Part shown: piece after piece, positions 37,690 to 50,820 of the stretch
Layout of the letters: each line of letters opens with the position of its first letter
How positions within the stretch are numbered: position 1 is the first letter of the stretch
Assembly: GCA_900074885.1 (NCBI GenBank)
Contig: FJUW01000011.1
Location: 62,001 to 126,000, forward strand
DNA length: 64,000 nucleotides
Reading direction: 5' to 3'
Source of the DNA: Rhynchosporium graminicola
Taxonomy: Eukaryota; Ascomycota; Leotiomycetes; Helotiales; Ploettnerulaceae
Made by a program: the position numbers and the translations under genes
The notes under the pieces: model-generated
What the model was told of the DNA's origin: nothing
Seen by the model: only the letters and a program-made list of their open reading frames with translations
Database searches by the model: none

Positions 37690-38739
37690 CTTTTAGCTCC
37701 TAAAAAGAACCTTCGTAAGCGCGCCGCTAGTAGTTCGCTCAAAGATACCTTTCCTTCTAGTAATACTTTTACCTCTATTAATAAGGGAAAAACCGTAGTC
37801 GCTAGCGGGTTATCGACTAAGCGCTAGTAAGCCGAAGATAATAATAAGAATACTAAAGGCGAGCCGAGCTAAGATAATAGCTCTTCTGCTTATTATAATA
37901 AGACCCTTTATACTAATCGAAAGAATACGCAGATAAAGTCGAAAGCTCGTGCTAAAGTAAATAAGAAGATACCGCGTCCGGAGACTTACTTACGATATAC
38001 CGGCGAGTATACTTTATTCCCTAAGTTAAAGTGCACTTTAGCTTCTAACTCTATTACTAGTAAGTATATAGACTATATTAAGAAGAGTAAATCTTACGAG
38101 GATATAAGTATAAATTTCCTCTCTCTAGCGAATACTTAGCTAATAGCCGGCGAGGTTCTAGCTATCCTAATAGGTATTCTTAGCTAACTGTAAGATATAG
38201 CTTTAAAAGTAGTAATAAGTAAGAGTTCCAGAGAAGTATTAAAGATTACCTAGGTACGCTTTAATATAGAGAAGAAGCGGGCTAATCATACTTCCAAAGT
38301 TAGTAATACTATAGCTATTAAATCTCCTTAGAAGCTAGTTATTAATTCTAATACCGAGCTATCCTCTAGTATTACGTCGGCAATCGCTAAAGTATCTGAG
38401 TATACGCTGCGCTCTATAGCTAAAGTCACTACTACTATCAATATCATAAATACTACTCTTCTAGAGGAATTTCTAGAGGAATTTCATAATCTCCGTATAA
38501 TATGAATTAATCTCTCTAGCGAGTTCCCTACTAATCTTCAGTAAAAGACTTCTATACTATTTATACTAGATTCTTTCTATAAGTAGCTTCACTAGATATA
38601 TAGCTAGAGGTTAATAGAGAGAAAGTCGCAGATAGAGATATAGATACTACTAATTAGGAGGTTACTAAGTAAACTTTCTTTAGCGATATCTCAGAGTTTA
38701 TCCGGCGAGAGCTAATTTACTAGTAATCCGTATAGATAA
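37690..38739 (+). pseudogene. Antisense extra ORF in Gypsy D, unknown function
   Basis: One continuous plus-strand frame of 350 codons, opposite to gag-pol, with about 15 stops and no shift. It opens with a basic stretch (LLAPKKNLRKRAASSS) and a Lys/Asn-rich segment (KSKARAKVNKKIPRPETYLR near 37940). It then gives more ordered text (YTGEYTLFPKLKCTLASNS, KYIDYIKKSKSYEDISINFL) and a helical-looking region (TTINIINTTLLEEFLEEFHN near 38435-38495), and ends PYR before TAA 38737-38739. No known domain is recognised. The basic N-terminal part suggests a nucleic-acid or chromatin contact, but that is a guess. The location is the same as for the extra frame in Gypsy E. The start codon is not obvious. 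Confidence 0.6.
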
Positions 38740-38989
38740 TAAAACCTCTTTTTCCCTTTAGATCTCTACTAGATTTATAATCTCTAATATACCTTTAAAA
38801 CTATAAAACCCTATAGGAAAAAACAAAAAAGTATATATCCTTTTACGAGTATTATTTCACTTTCGCTAGCGTTTCGCTAGTCTTTCTATAGCGTTTTAAT
38901 TTTTCAAAGCTTTAATTTTATTCTAGAGTCTCTAGAGGTTTTCTTTTAGCTCTTAAGAATTATAAGTAGAAGTAAACCCCTTCTATCTT

Positions 38990-41900
38990 ACTAGGAATTA
39001 TTCTCTCCCTCTAACTACTCGATAGTCTAATAAGGAATCGACCTCCTATGATTCTTCACTATCGATAAGGTCAGGTTAAATAACCTCTGATAACTCGCCG
39101 GGCCTTTACTAGTATAGTTCTAATAGTAAGATATAGAAAACGTTATATAGCTAACTATACTTAGGAGATAAATCTAATCGATATACCTACTTTCTAATTC
39201 TTTCGCTGATCTTAAATAGCCCTAGAAATTAGTAATCTAGCTTCTTACTCGATTGAATAGTTTTAATATTCTTTACTAAGAGTAAGACTTATTAATCTAC
39301 TTTAAATTCAACTAGTTAATAGTTCTTATTATATTATTTCGCTTAAGTTTCTTTAGTTCTTCACTAGCTATTCTCTAGCTCTTAGTATTTTTTAACTACT
39401 TCTTCTACTCTTTCTTTAGCAGTAGGTATCTCCCCTCTTATAAGATCGTCCTCGATACCCTAGCGACTATCTAGCGTAATTCTATACCTAGCCTTATTTA
39501 GACTTATTCTAATAGCCTTATAATATATATTTATATACGCGAACTTCGCTATAGGCAATAGGTCTACCTAATCGTCTTAAAGATAGTATACGAAATACTA
39601 TAGCTATACTTCTATAGCTTAGTTTTATTATTCTATTTACTTATTAGTTTATAAGTAAAACGCTATCGAAAGACCTCTTATTATTCGGAAGTAGAAATAT
39701 ACCTCTTATCAGAACTTGGAAGTAAAAACAGAATCTCTATTAGTAATAATAACTATAGGTAATCCGTAGTCCTTAAACTAATAATCGATAAATAGCCGAG
39801 CTAAGCTTAGCGTATTAACTATCTTTAAGTAAGGAATATACTCTATATCTTTAGTATATCTATTAATAATTACTAGTAAACTATCAGAGATTCTTCTTAT
39901 AGAGCTCCCTTTATAAGGTAGTAGATCTATAATAAAGTCTATAGTTATAGACTTAAATACCTTACTTAGCTAGCTAAGCGCTTATATCTCGCTAGCTATC
40001 TTTATTCTTCTTATCTTTATCTTTTAATAAATACTATAACTTTTAATATATTCTTTAACGTCTAGCTTTATCTTCTACTAATAGTACTTTCGCTAGATAA
40101 GCTTTAGCGTCTTATCTTAACTAAAATAGCCTATAGTTAGATTATTATAATATATCTTTATAATTTCAGTATAGATAGCTTTATCTAGCGGAATATAAGC
40201 CTTTCGCTAGTATCTAAGTAGTCCTTCGCTATCGATACTCTAATCTATATCCCCGGTTTTCTATAATTTAGCTAACTTCTCGATAGTAAAAGCGTCCCTT
40301 TTCTATAGCTTTATAAGCGTTAAGAGAAATGAGTTCGATTCAGGGTTTATTATTTCGGTTCTTATAATTCTTACTATAAAAAACCGTAATATAGTATATC
40401 TATAGCTATACTAGCTAGCGCCCGGCTTCTCGCTAGCGCTTCTTAAGAGGGTATCTAAACCTCTAAATAAGTTCTATAAACTATCAAGCTTTATAGGTAT
40501 ATATCGCTAGTTAAGCGTAAAGGTTATATCTATAGCCTCGATCGATACTCCTTTTAAAGAAGTATTATTAGTAAGTTATAGAATCTGAGTTAACTAGTAT
40601 AATATATTATTATTTAGACGCTAGTTACTCTCTATTATATCGCTAGCTTTACTAGGCATATAGATTAACTTATCTTTAATTGCATTTCGTAGCTTATTTT
40701 ATAAAGTAAAGAGTATAATATTTTCCTTATCTTTCGCTAGCTTATAATTAGGCCTTCTCGATAGTCTATTAGCGGGATTATTTTTACCTTATCTATAACT
40801 TAAAATAAAGTTATACTTAGATAGCTCTAGAGCTTATATAGCTTATCGCAGGCTTAATACTATTATAGTCATAAAGTAATAGAGGTTACTATAGTCTATT
40901 AATATCTTAACTAGGGCTATATTACTTTTAAAGTAATACCTCTAGTATATAAAACACTTAATAATTATAAGGAGTTCTTAATTATATACTTTATAATTCA
41001 ACTCGGCAGGTTCTAGCTTTTTACTAAAGAACGCGATAAGGTGCTAGATAGCCTTTTCCCTTTCTTTCGCCGGCTACTCTCTAGGCTAAGATAGGATTCC
41101 TATAATAGTAAACTTAGAAGTATTAGTCTCTAGCTTCCTCGGCTTTAGTAGATCGAAGTGTATAAGAAAAGGTATTATAGTAAACGTATCTTTTAACGCG
41201 TTAAAAGCCTCTCTTTCTATAGTACTCTATCTAAAAGTAGAAGTAAGTTACCTTTTCTTCTTACTACTTATTAAACTTATTAGAGATTAGGTAATCGCTA
41301 AGAATCTTATGATAAATCGCTAGTAGAAGTTTATAAAACTAATAAAGACTTATACGTCTCTAATACTTTCAAGCTCTAGTTATTCCCTAATAGTATCTAT
41401 CTAGCTTATATCTATTAAAACGCTAGCTAAAGAGATAATGTATCTTAGAAACTCTATACTTTTAGTATTAAAAGAGCACTTTAATAACTTAATAAAGAGG
41501 TTTATATACTAAAGTCTCTCTAGTACTTAGCGGATATATTATTTATATTATAAGAGGTTAGTAGAATAGATCAGGATATTATTAAGATATATAATATAAG
41601 TAATATCGATAAGGCCCGCTAGCGTATCGTTAATAAATACCTAGAAAGTCGCTAGCGCATTTAATAATCTAAATGATATAACTTAATACTCGTAGTTCCC
41701 GTATTAAGTACGGAATATAGTTTTCTATTTATTACCTTAGCGAATTCAGATATAGTAATAAGCGTTTTATAAGTCTAATTTAGTAAATACTCTAGTATCC
41801 CGGAGCTTATCTAGCGTTTCGCTAATTAATAGCAGAGGGTATCGATCCTTAATTATAATTTTATTCAGAGCCCGGTAATTAATATATAATCGAAAGCTAT

Positions 41901-43880
41901 TATCTTTCTTTAGTATAAAAAGAATAAGTATACTTATAGGACTCTTACTCTTCCTTATCTAACCTTTCGCCTCTAATAAGTCGAGGTATTCCCGGAGAAC
42001 CTCTAGTTCTTTCTTAGAGAGGTTTTAAATTAGAGAATAAGGTATCTTTAATCCTAGTTCTAACTCGATAGCGTATTAATAGCTCTCTAATAAGGGTAGC
42101 TCGCTTCCTTTCTCCTTAGAGAATACGTCCTTAAAGTCACTATATACGAAGGGAATAATAAGCGTATTACTAGTATCTATCTAGCGTATCGTACGCAAGT
42201 TGAGTATTATAGTATATATAGGAGATTTCTATTTATTAATAAGAGTTATAAAAGCTCGAGGTACTATAATATTAAAGCTATTAGAGTCCTTCAAATTATA
42301 AGAGAACTTCTATTACTTATTCTTAAAGCTTATCTGAGGATCTATATCCTCTAATTATAACTACTCTAATATCAGGTCTATACCTAGTATATCGATAACT
42401 CTTAGCCGAAGAGTATCGACTCTAGTCTATCTAATCGAATTAGTTATCTCTACCTAAGCGACTATAGTACTGAAGATAATACCTTTATTCTATAAAAGTA
42501 TCTAGAAAGTCCTTAGTCCTTTACTAGTAAGTTTAAGCTCGTATTCTTTAGTAACTAGTCTTAATATAAAGTTATCTTCTACTCTATTTTTAATAAGTGT
42601 AATTATTGATTTCTACTTACCCTAAGATAGAATCTTTATTTAGATTTCTATCTTATTATCTAGTAAACCCGGTCCGGATATAGAAGATACTATAAGTTAT
42701 AGCTTTTCTTAGCGTTTATTTTTAGTATTACTAGTATTTAATTTTAGATAGTTCAGAGAGATATATTTATATTTATTATAAAAGTAATACTAAACCTTAG
42801 AGATATCCTATTTTATTAGTCGATCCTTAATAAGTATACTATTTAGATCTCTTCTCTCTTCTTATCTTTATTAGCTATTATCTTATTAATTATTAGTTCT
42901 TTACTAGTACTTATATAAGTTATCCTTCTTCACGTTTAACTTCTTATATTTCTACTCTTTAGGTTCTTTCTATCTTTTATTACTATTAGTACCTCTAGAT
43001 AAGGTATAAGTCTCTTAAAGAGTAATAGTAGAAATAACTTAATCTTAGGTCTAAAGTCTATTAGCTTAACTATTCTCGACGATTTTCTAGCGAATCTCTA
43101 GGCAGATCTTATTAAATAAGATATCTTATAATTAATACTTAGTAAAAAGTTTAAGTTATTCTTCTTTCTTTTCTAGATAATTAACGAACTCCTTAATTAG
43201 TTAACTTAGCCTCTAGCGAGTATTCTTATAGTCTTATAAGTTAGCTACTTTTCGTAAGATAAGAAGTAGCTAGAGATTCACTAGGAACTCTTTATAACTT
43301 TCCTAAGTTATCTTATAAAGAGTATCTAAAGTATATTTCCTAAACCTTTCTTAGGTATTTACTAGTTCCTTACGAAGTAGTATTACTACTTATTTAATTT
43401 TAATAAGATTAGTTAAGTACTCTTTAGTATTATAGTCGAAGACTCGGTTATAAGCTTATAAGTACTTAGTAAGCTCTCTTTAGCTCTTATTCTTATATTC
43501 TAGTAGAATTATATATTTACTTTTATCCCAGTAAGGAATTAGCGATTCTTCAGAAGCTACTAATCGACTAGTATCTCTCTCTATACTTAGAGTAAAGTCT
43601 TTAGATATATAAGCTTAGTAGAGTTATACTCTTATAATAGCTTCCGGAGGGTATTAAGTAAGGTCTTCGCTAAATATTCGTTAGCACTTAACTATAAGGT
43701 TATCTAAGATATTATTCTATTTCTTTAGTAATCGGAGTTTCTCTTATAGAACTAAAAGGTTATCTATTAGTATATCGCTAGGTATTACTTAGGCCCTAAT
43801 AGAGTCGTCTTAGAGTATAAGTTAGGTTAATATAGTAAAGGATTCTTCGCTTTAAGCTATTATAACTATTTAAGCTAATA
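38990..43880 (-). pseudogene. Gypsy D gag-pol, RIP-inactivated
   Basis: On the minus strand the zinc knuckle survives as YYFYNKYKYISLNYLK (about 42735-42790), where Cys and His have turned to Tyr as C-to-T change would do. Reverse transcriptase reads FINDTLAGLIDI and then YLNNILIYS (41564-41590). RNase H and integrase lie at lower coordinates. Stops occur throughout. Limits are approximate. Confidence 0.8.
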
Positions 43881-43900
43881 TTAAGTAAAAGTAATTAGAA

Positions 43901-44082
43901 TATAATAATCACTTAGTACGCTAAGGTAAATAAGTATAATAGAATAGTAGAATAGTCGCTAGAGGTTCGCTAGTAATAATCTAGTTAATATAGAAACTAA
44001 TTACTAAGGAGAGAAAGTTCTTCTTTCCTCTCTAATTCTGAAATATAGGAGTGGGAGGCACTAGGCGCACAGACCCATTACA
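43901..44082 (-). repeat. 5' LTR (right side) of Gypsy D
   Basis: 182 bp. It ends CCCATTACA, keeping the canonical CA terminus, and is less mutated than the left copy. The target repeat ATAAG follows at 44083-44087. Confidence 0.9.
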
Positions 44083-44341
44083 ATAAGACTCGAGGCAGTA
44101 TATAAGTAAGAATAAATAAGTAGAGAGGCTAAGAGCGATCTTATATAGTCTACTATAAAGGAAACAAAAAGATAAGAAAGGAAGAAGAAGAGAGATAGAG
44201 TACGAGGCACCTTATATATATATGCTGATACTAGTCCGATACTATACCGAGACAGATACTAGTTATACCGGGATACCTGTGAACTTGAGCCCTAGTATCT
44301 ATCCTTCTTCTCATATGACATTCAGGTGAGCTGTCGTCATA
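44083..44341 (-). repeat. Remainder of Gypsy E right LTR
   Basis: It continues the LTR begun at 37212-37225 after the Gypsy D insertion and ends GTCGTCATA. CTCTA, the target repeat of Gypsy E, follows at 44342-44346. Confidence 0.85.
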
Positions 44342-44346
44342 CTCTA

Positions 44347-45127
44347 ATACTTATACTAGCGTAGTATACTTATAGCGAGATAATAAAGGATAACTATACT
44401 TAGTTACTTACTTTTTAGAGAAAATATCTCTAGCTAAATAGAATTATAATATCTATAAGAAAGAACTTATAGTAATTATTAAAGTACTTAAATACTAGAA
44501 AATATACTTATAAGGAGCTAAGTTCCTACTTATGATCTATACTAACTATATGAATCTCCGAACCTTTATAACTACTAAGGTCTTAGATAATCATTAATTA
44601 GCTCGATAGTTAGAGGAACTCGCCTCTTTTAATCTAGTTATTAAGTATATATAGGGAAAAGATAATATATAAGTAGATATTCTAAGTAGATTACTAAGTT
44701 ATAAGGATAATAAGGTCTATAATAAGACTATCTTACTTAGATAGCTAGATAATAGAGATATAGTTATTAATATCCGAGAAGCTACTACGATTAAGTAAGA
44801 GATTAAGAGACCTTAGTATAATACTTTAAAAGAGGCTTAGAAGAAGGATAGAATATCCTTAGATAAGACTAAGGAACTTATTATAGGGAATATAATTAAG
44901 AATAGTATTACACGAGTTAATAGGAAGGTTTAGCTTCTATTAAGCTTAGTAGAAGTATATATTAAAGAATAATACGAGCTTCCCGTGTATAGATACTAAG
45001 GGATATGAAGAATATATCTAAGGATTTTAAGAAACTACTAGTCAGAAGGACTCTATTAAATAGTTAAAGAAATACTAGCTAACTATAATACTTATATTAG
45101 AAATAAGTCTTCTTAATATATATCTTA
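44347..45127 (+). pseudogene. Gypsy A pol, middle part (RNase H and integrase N-terminus)
   Basis: The frame resumes after the Gypsy E insertion with the RNase H text NYNIYKKELIVIIKVLKY (44433-44498), corresponding to the usual KELLAIV region. The integrase N-terminal region follows, up to the Copia B target site TCTTA at 45123-45127. Confidence 0.8.
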
Positions 45128-45599
45128 TGTTGGATTTGTAACTAGTACCTTGGTCAGTTCTGCCTGCATTAGTATACACACCCTGTACCTTGTCAGTACA
45201 TAGTCTTAGTACCTAGTTCAGTACCTTGCCCATGTACCTTGTTGTACCTGGCACCTATACCCTGTACCTTGTCAATAGCTTGTACCCTGTATACTCTATT
45301 AGAGTTACTATGAAGGTTCTCGATAGAGTTCTACTACTCTCTAGTACGCATATCGTACTTCTAGAGGTTTCTACTGACGTACTACTAACGTAATATGATT
45401 CTACGGTATACGTGTCTTCTTCTATGGAGTTCTGTATTACGTAATATAGAATATTCTAGAGAGCTCATATAGCTATATAAGTAGCTAGAATCTCTCCTGT
45501 AGTTAGCTCTCTTCAAGTAAGCAAATAAAGTAAGTTAAATTAATTACTTATTATTCTGTTATTCTGACCTTCGGCTGATTTCCACTCTTAATTTTCATA
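45128..45599 (+). repeat. 5' LTR of Copia copy B
   Basis: 472 bp, beginning TGTTGGATTTGTAACTAG and ending TTTTCATA. It is visibly less RIP-mutated at its start than the 3' LTR (TGTTAGATTTATAAC). Confidence 0.9.
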
Positions 45600-46343
45600 T
45601 AGTAGCAATTCACTTAGTGAAATTAGCTAATCAGACGCTTCCTTCGATCGATCTCGCCTAAACTCGCTTCCGTTACTCCTTACTGATAAAGGAGCTTCCT
45701 GATAGGGCGTACTTAGTTATTTTCAAGCGACTTCTCGCCTAAGAGCTAGTAAGCTAGCCCCTTTAAGCCCTACTAACACGGCTATAGCGAATCAGACTCG
45801 TGGCCCTTGACCCTAAGACGAAGTTATAGGGAAATCATAACTTATAACCTCTCGAAGCCTTTAGAAGTAGAGACGACTTAGTGACCCTAGGTACGAAGGC
45901 CAAGATCTTATTCCGGGGTGCCTATATCTACTACCGACTTAGTTTAGAAGCTAGGCCTCGTTACGTAGTAAGGCGTAGCTTCTGATTCGCTACTAGTCTA
46001 GTATAAATCATAGGTCGGCTAATATAGGCTACTATTGAGTATAAGAAGCTATCCTCAGAGAGGGTTACTTAATAGTAGTACTTAAGGCGCTATGAGGTAA
46101 AACTGGGCCTAGTAGTAAGGTTAATTCAATAGTAAATACGATAGATGTAGTTGCCGTATACTACTATTGATTTTGACTAAGCGAAAAACTCGGTAAGATA
46201 GTAAGCTCGGCGTAGCTACTGTCTTTTTCAAGGGTAAGATAAGGTTAGTATCTTTTCAAGCTACTTAGTAGCTTATACGAGTAAAACTCGTACTTTTAAA
46301 GACCTCTTAGTACTTAGTACTATTAAACTGCCTATAAGGAATC

Positions 46344-49300
46344 ATATCTTCCTTTAAGGGAGATAAGCTAGTAAGCCGCTCTAACTATATAGAGTAGCTT
46401 AATGCGGCTAGCCTCTATTTAGAGGTAAACGGCTATATGTCCTATATTAATAGTATAGAGACTAAGCCTAGCCGAGCTCTCTACTTCAAATCAGAAGAAC
46501 GTATAACGCGTAAGGCAAAAAGAGAGTAGATTATACTTCTTACTCTCCGGAGCTAGCGATTAAATACTATAAGAGACTAGCTGATTTTAAGCGTATAAAT
46601 AAGAAGGCTTTAGGCGCTATTAAGTCGATTATATCACTTGAAAACCTCGATAGATTCAAGGATAAGACTAGCGCAAAAGACATATAGGAAGCTATTATAG
46701 CTACCTACGGTTCTACTAGCCTAGAGGAGATTAGTAGGTATATAAATCGTATTATCGATAATACCTACACCTCTTATAAGAATATAGATAAGTATACTAG
46801 CGTAATTCAAGCTAGTTCAGTCTATCTAAAGCAGCTTAAGTGTAAGATTCCAAAGCTTATACTAGCTAGCCTTATATTTAAAGGTTTACTTAGTTCTTTT
46901 AATTCTTTTACTTCTAGAAAGTACGAAGAGATCTCTAATAACCTTTCTTCTATCGATATAGAAGGTTTAATAAGAGATATTATATCAGAAGAGGCTAGAA
47001 TAAATACTTCTACCGATTTATAAGCTAATAAGGCTTTTAAGGGGAAGAATTCGAAAGGTAATAAGAAGTGTAGTCACTATAATAAAACAAACTATATAGA
47101 GGCAAATTGCTATATAAAGCACCCTGAGCTTATACTAAATAAATCGACTAATAATAAGAAGAAGTCGAAAGGTAAAGGCGCTAAAGAATTAAAAGAGGAG
47201 TCTACTAAGGCCCTTATGAGTTCTTTCAGTAGTACTAGTAGTAGTAGTAGTAGTAGTATAGCAGATTAAGCTTACGCTACTATATATAACTATAGAATAG
47301 TACTTGATTCTAGCGCTTCTGAGTATTATATACTAAATAAAAGCTAGTTATTAGACTATAAACTTGTATCTAAGAAGTCTATTACTATCGCTAATAGTGA
47401 TATTTTACTTATAATAGGTAGAGAAGATATCCTTATAATCACTAGGGAAAGCGATAGAGTACTTATTAAAGACGTAAATTATATACTTAGCTTTAAAACT
47501 ACTCTCCTAAGGTCTAAGGAACTAACTAATAAAGATTAGAAAGTTACCTTTAATAAAAAGAATATAAATATATCTAATAGCTCTATTAATATAGAAGCTA
47601 GATAGTATTATAATACGTACTACTTAGAAGTAGATGTAAATCATAAGCTGCTCGAGCTTATATTTTTTAAGGTAGACTCTAATAAAAGTAGCAAATTAGA
47701 CCTATATTATAAGCGTCTATTATATACTAATAAGGAGTTTATCTATAAGACTATAGAAGGATCTAAAGGATTAAAAATCTAAAAGGGGTTAGATTTATTT
47801 AACTGTTCTGCTTATAATAGCAGTAAAATACACGCTATAAATAGTACTAAGCCTATATCGGATACCCATCCGCTTACTATCTTTAATATAGATATAGCGA
47901 GCTCTTTTAAGATTAAAGGTCTAAAGGGAGAAAGATTCTTCTTAACTATTATATATAGAGGCTCTAGAGCTATTTAGGTATACGCTCTAAAACATAAGGC
48001 TAATGCGTACGATACCTTAATCGAGTAATATAATATAATAACTAATTAATTTAAGTAAGGTATATCAAAAATCGTCACTAGAATTAGAGCCTTTAAGCTA
48101 GATAACGCCGGGGAGTTTAAATCTAATAAATAGATTATCTTTTGTAAAGATAAAAGTATTATTTATAAATATATTAGTTCTTACTCTCCTGAGCAAAATA
48201 GTATAGTAGAGCGTTTAAATCGATATCTTATAGAAAGGCTTATAGCTATCTATATAAATAAGAATATACTCTTATTCCTTTAGCCTTAAATAATCTAAGG
48301 AATAGCTTATATAAAGAATCGCTCTTATAATTCGGTTATTAAAAAGAGTCCTTTTGAAGTTCTCTTCGGTAAAAAGCTTACTCTTAATTATATTAGACTA
48401 TTAGGCTCTCTTACTTACGTTCTTATTAATAAAAGAACTAATAAGTTTAAAGATAAGTCCGATAGAGGTATACTTATAAGGTATAAGTCTGCAAATTACT
48501 TCTTAGTATATATACCTGAGAAGAGAGCTATTATAAGCTCTAAAAACGTTCTAATTAAGGAAGATTTAACTTTTAAGGACGAAGTGATCTCTAAGGAAGA
48601 ATTAGAATCCTTTGATAAGATACTTAACGATTACGAGACCTCTAACTGTTCAAATCGCGTGATTTCTTTACTTATAAATACTCCTAAAATAGACTTATCT
48701 AGGGCTAAAAAATCGGAGAAAATCAATAGTGAAACGGCTGATAATTTATTAAATAAAGAAAAAGTTATAGATGATATAGAACTTAATCTCTTTAACGATA
48801 TAGCTGAAGAAGTACCTATAGTAGAAATACCTAAACGAGGTATAAAACGTAGAAGGAACTACTCTAATTAGGTACTTAACGTTACTACTAGAAGTCACGC
48901 TAAAGACTCTGATATAGCCTTAGCTATTCAGAATAATAAGCGATTAATTCAAGAGCAGAAAGAGGCTTATAGCATATATAAAAACGTTATTAACTTAGCT
49001 TGCTAAGCTTTTATTAGCTCTAAATCAGAAAAAGAAATTAAGCTATTACCTGATCCGGAAAGAATCCTTATTAAAAAGGATCCGGAAGTAGTTATCTACG
49101 AGCATAAGAGCTATAAAGAAGCTATAAATAGTCCTTATAAGGATTATTAGCTAAAAGCTATAAATAAAGAAATTGCCTCTCTTGAAAATCATAATATATA
49201 GAAAGTAGTCGATAGTAATACTAAGACTATAAAACTACTAAAAACTCGCTGGGTCTATAAGATCAAAGAACTAGAGAGCGAGTACTACGAATTCAAAGCT

Positions 49301-50638
49301 AGATTTATAGCTAAGGGGTTTAAGTAATTATACGGTATAAACTACCTAGATATATACGCTAGTGTAGTAAAGTAAATAGCTTAGCGTCTTATATTTGTCT
49401 TAGTAGTACTCTATAAGTAGTATATATATAAGATCGATATGATCTCCGCTTTTACACAGAGTGATATAGACGTTAATACCTTATATATTTGCCCCACGGA
49501 AAGCGTAGATTATTACGCTAATAAACTAATCATACTCTGGAAAGCGTTATATAGTCTTAAGCAATCAGCTAGACTATAGTTTATTACGCTTAAGGAGGTA
49601 TTAGTTAATAAATTCGGATTTAAGTTAATCCTATCCGAAAATTGCATATTAGTTAATAAAGAGCTTAAGATTATAATCTGCATATACGTGGATGATCTAG
49701 CTCTAATTAGCCCTGATATAAGTACTATTAAGTCCTTAATTAAAGAATTAAAACACTTCTTTAAACTTAAGGACTTAGGGCTAATAAAAGACTATTTAGG
49801 TATTGAAATTAACTATAATAGAGATCAGGGCTATATGAAGCTCTATTAAGCTAGCTATATAGAGAAGGTACTAGCTCGGTTTGACTTATCAGATTATAAA
49901 CTGAAGAATACGCCTATAGATTCAAAGGTCAAATTAGAACCTAATCCTAATAAGGCTACTAAGGAAGATATATTATAGTTTCAGTAAGTAATAAGCTGCT
50001 TACTATTCCTTACGCTAGCTACTAGGCCTAATATAAGCTACGCTATAATCAAATTAGCTAGGTTCTCTAGTAACCCTAGCGATACGTATATCTTAGCTAT
50101 AAAGAATATACTTAGATACCTTAGAGGTTCTATTAAACTAAGCTTAGTTTATATTAATAGCTCTAGTAAATACGTTAGCGGATACTACGATTCTAACTAT
50201 ACCGGAGATATTAGTATAGCTAAGTCTACTAGCAGCTATTCCTTCTATATAAGAAGCTGCTTATTCTCTTGGAAGTCGAAGTTATAATCGATTATAGCTT
50301 AGTCTACTATAGAAGCTGAATATATAGCTATTAATTCGGCAGTTAAAGAAGCGGTCTATATAAGATAACTTCTTACCGAATTAAGCTATTACTTCTAAGA
50401 GAAGTTCCCGGTGTTTACTAATAATAATAGCGCTTTATTACTCTCTAAAAACCCTTAATTCCATAAGAGAACTAAGTATATAGCTATAAAGTACTACTTT
50501 ATTAGGGACCTAATTAATTAAGGTACTATAGATTTGATCTATATTAGTACTTTAAAGCAAAAGGCAGATAGGTATACTAAAGCCCTAGATAGGCCTAAAT
50601 TTAAGGAGTTTATAAAACACCTTGAACTAGCTTATTAG
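46344..50638 (+). pseudogene. Copia gag-pol polyprotein, RIP-inactivated (copy B)
   Basis: The start codon has become ATA (46344-46346). The gag opens ISSFKGDKLVSRSNYIE. In order follow a broken zinc knuckle (KKCSHYNKTNYIEANC, near 47065), protease (VLDSSASEYYIL, near 47307) and integrase (AFKLDNAGEFKSN near 48090, SPEQNSIVERLNRYL near 48188). Reverse transcriptase shows KIDMISAFTQSDID near 49430 and the box YVDDLALI near 49685, and RNase H shows YSFYIRSCLFSWKSK near 50240. The open piece 48584-48871 is the linker between integrase and reverse transcriptase. The span is 4295 nt against 4296 in copy C, so there is a net one-base loss as well as many stops. Confidence 0.88.
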
Positions 50639-50820
50639 AGCTAGTAATTCAGATTATTATAAGAGAATTAGGTTTATTTAACCTAGGAGAGTAGCTACGA
50701 GGTAGAATTTCTATTCATTATTATATTTCTTTTATAATAATCTAAGGGTAGTCGATTAGTGATTTACCCTATATATAGTTCTGTTTTAAAACTAACTATA
50801 AGGCTCTGATTAAGGGGGCG

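Larger units (their letters stand above)
37226..44082 (-). mobile_element. Gypsy D LTR retrotransposon
   Basis: The LTRs are 182 bp each (37226-37407 and 43901-44082), flanked by ATAAG on both sides (37221-37225 and 44083-44087). The pyrimidine run TCTCTCCTCTT next to the left LTR is the minus-strand polypurine tract, so the element reads right to left. Reverse transcriptase is on the minus strand at 41564-41590. It is 6857 bp and is the innermost, hence latest, insertion of its branch. Confidence 0.9.
29702..44341 (-). mobile_element. Gypsy E LTR retrotransposon (interrupted by Gypsy D)
   Basis: CTCTA flanks both sides (29697-29701 and 44342-44346). The left LTR is 29702-29969. The right LTR is split by Gypsy D: 37212-37225, then 44083-44341. 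A pyrimidine tract (ACCCCTCCCCT, 29972-29982) next to the left LTR is the polypurine tract of the minus strand, so the element runs right to left. Reverse transcriptase lies on the minus strand at 33966-33992. Without Gypsy D it is about 7.8 kb. Confidence 0.88.
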
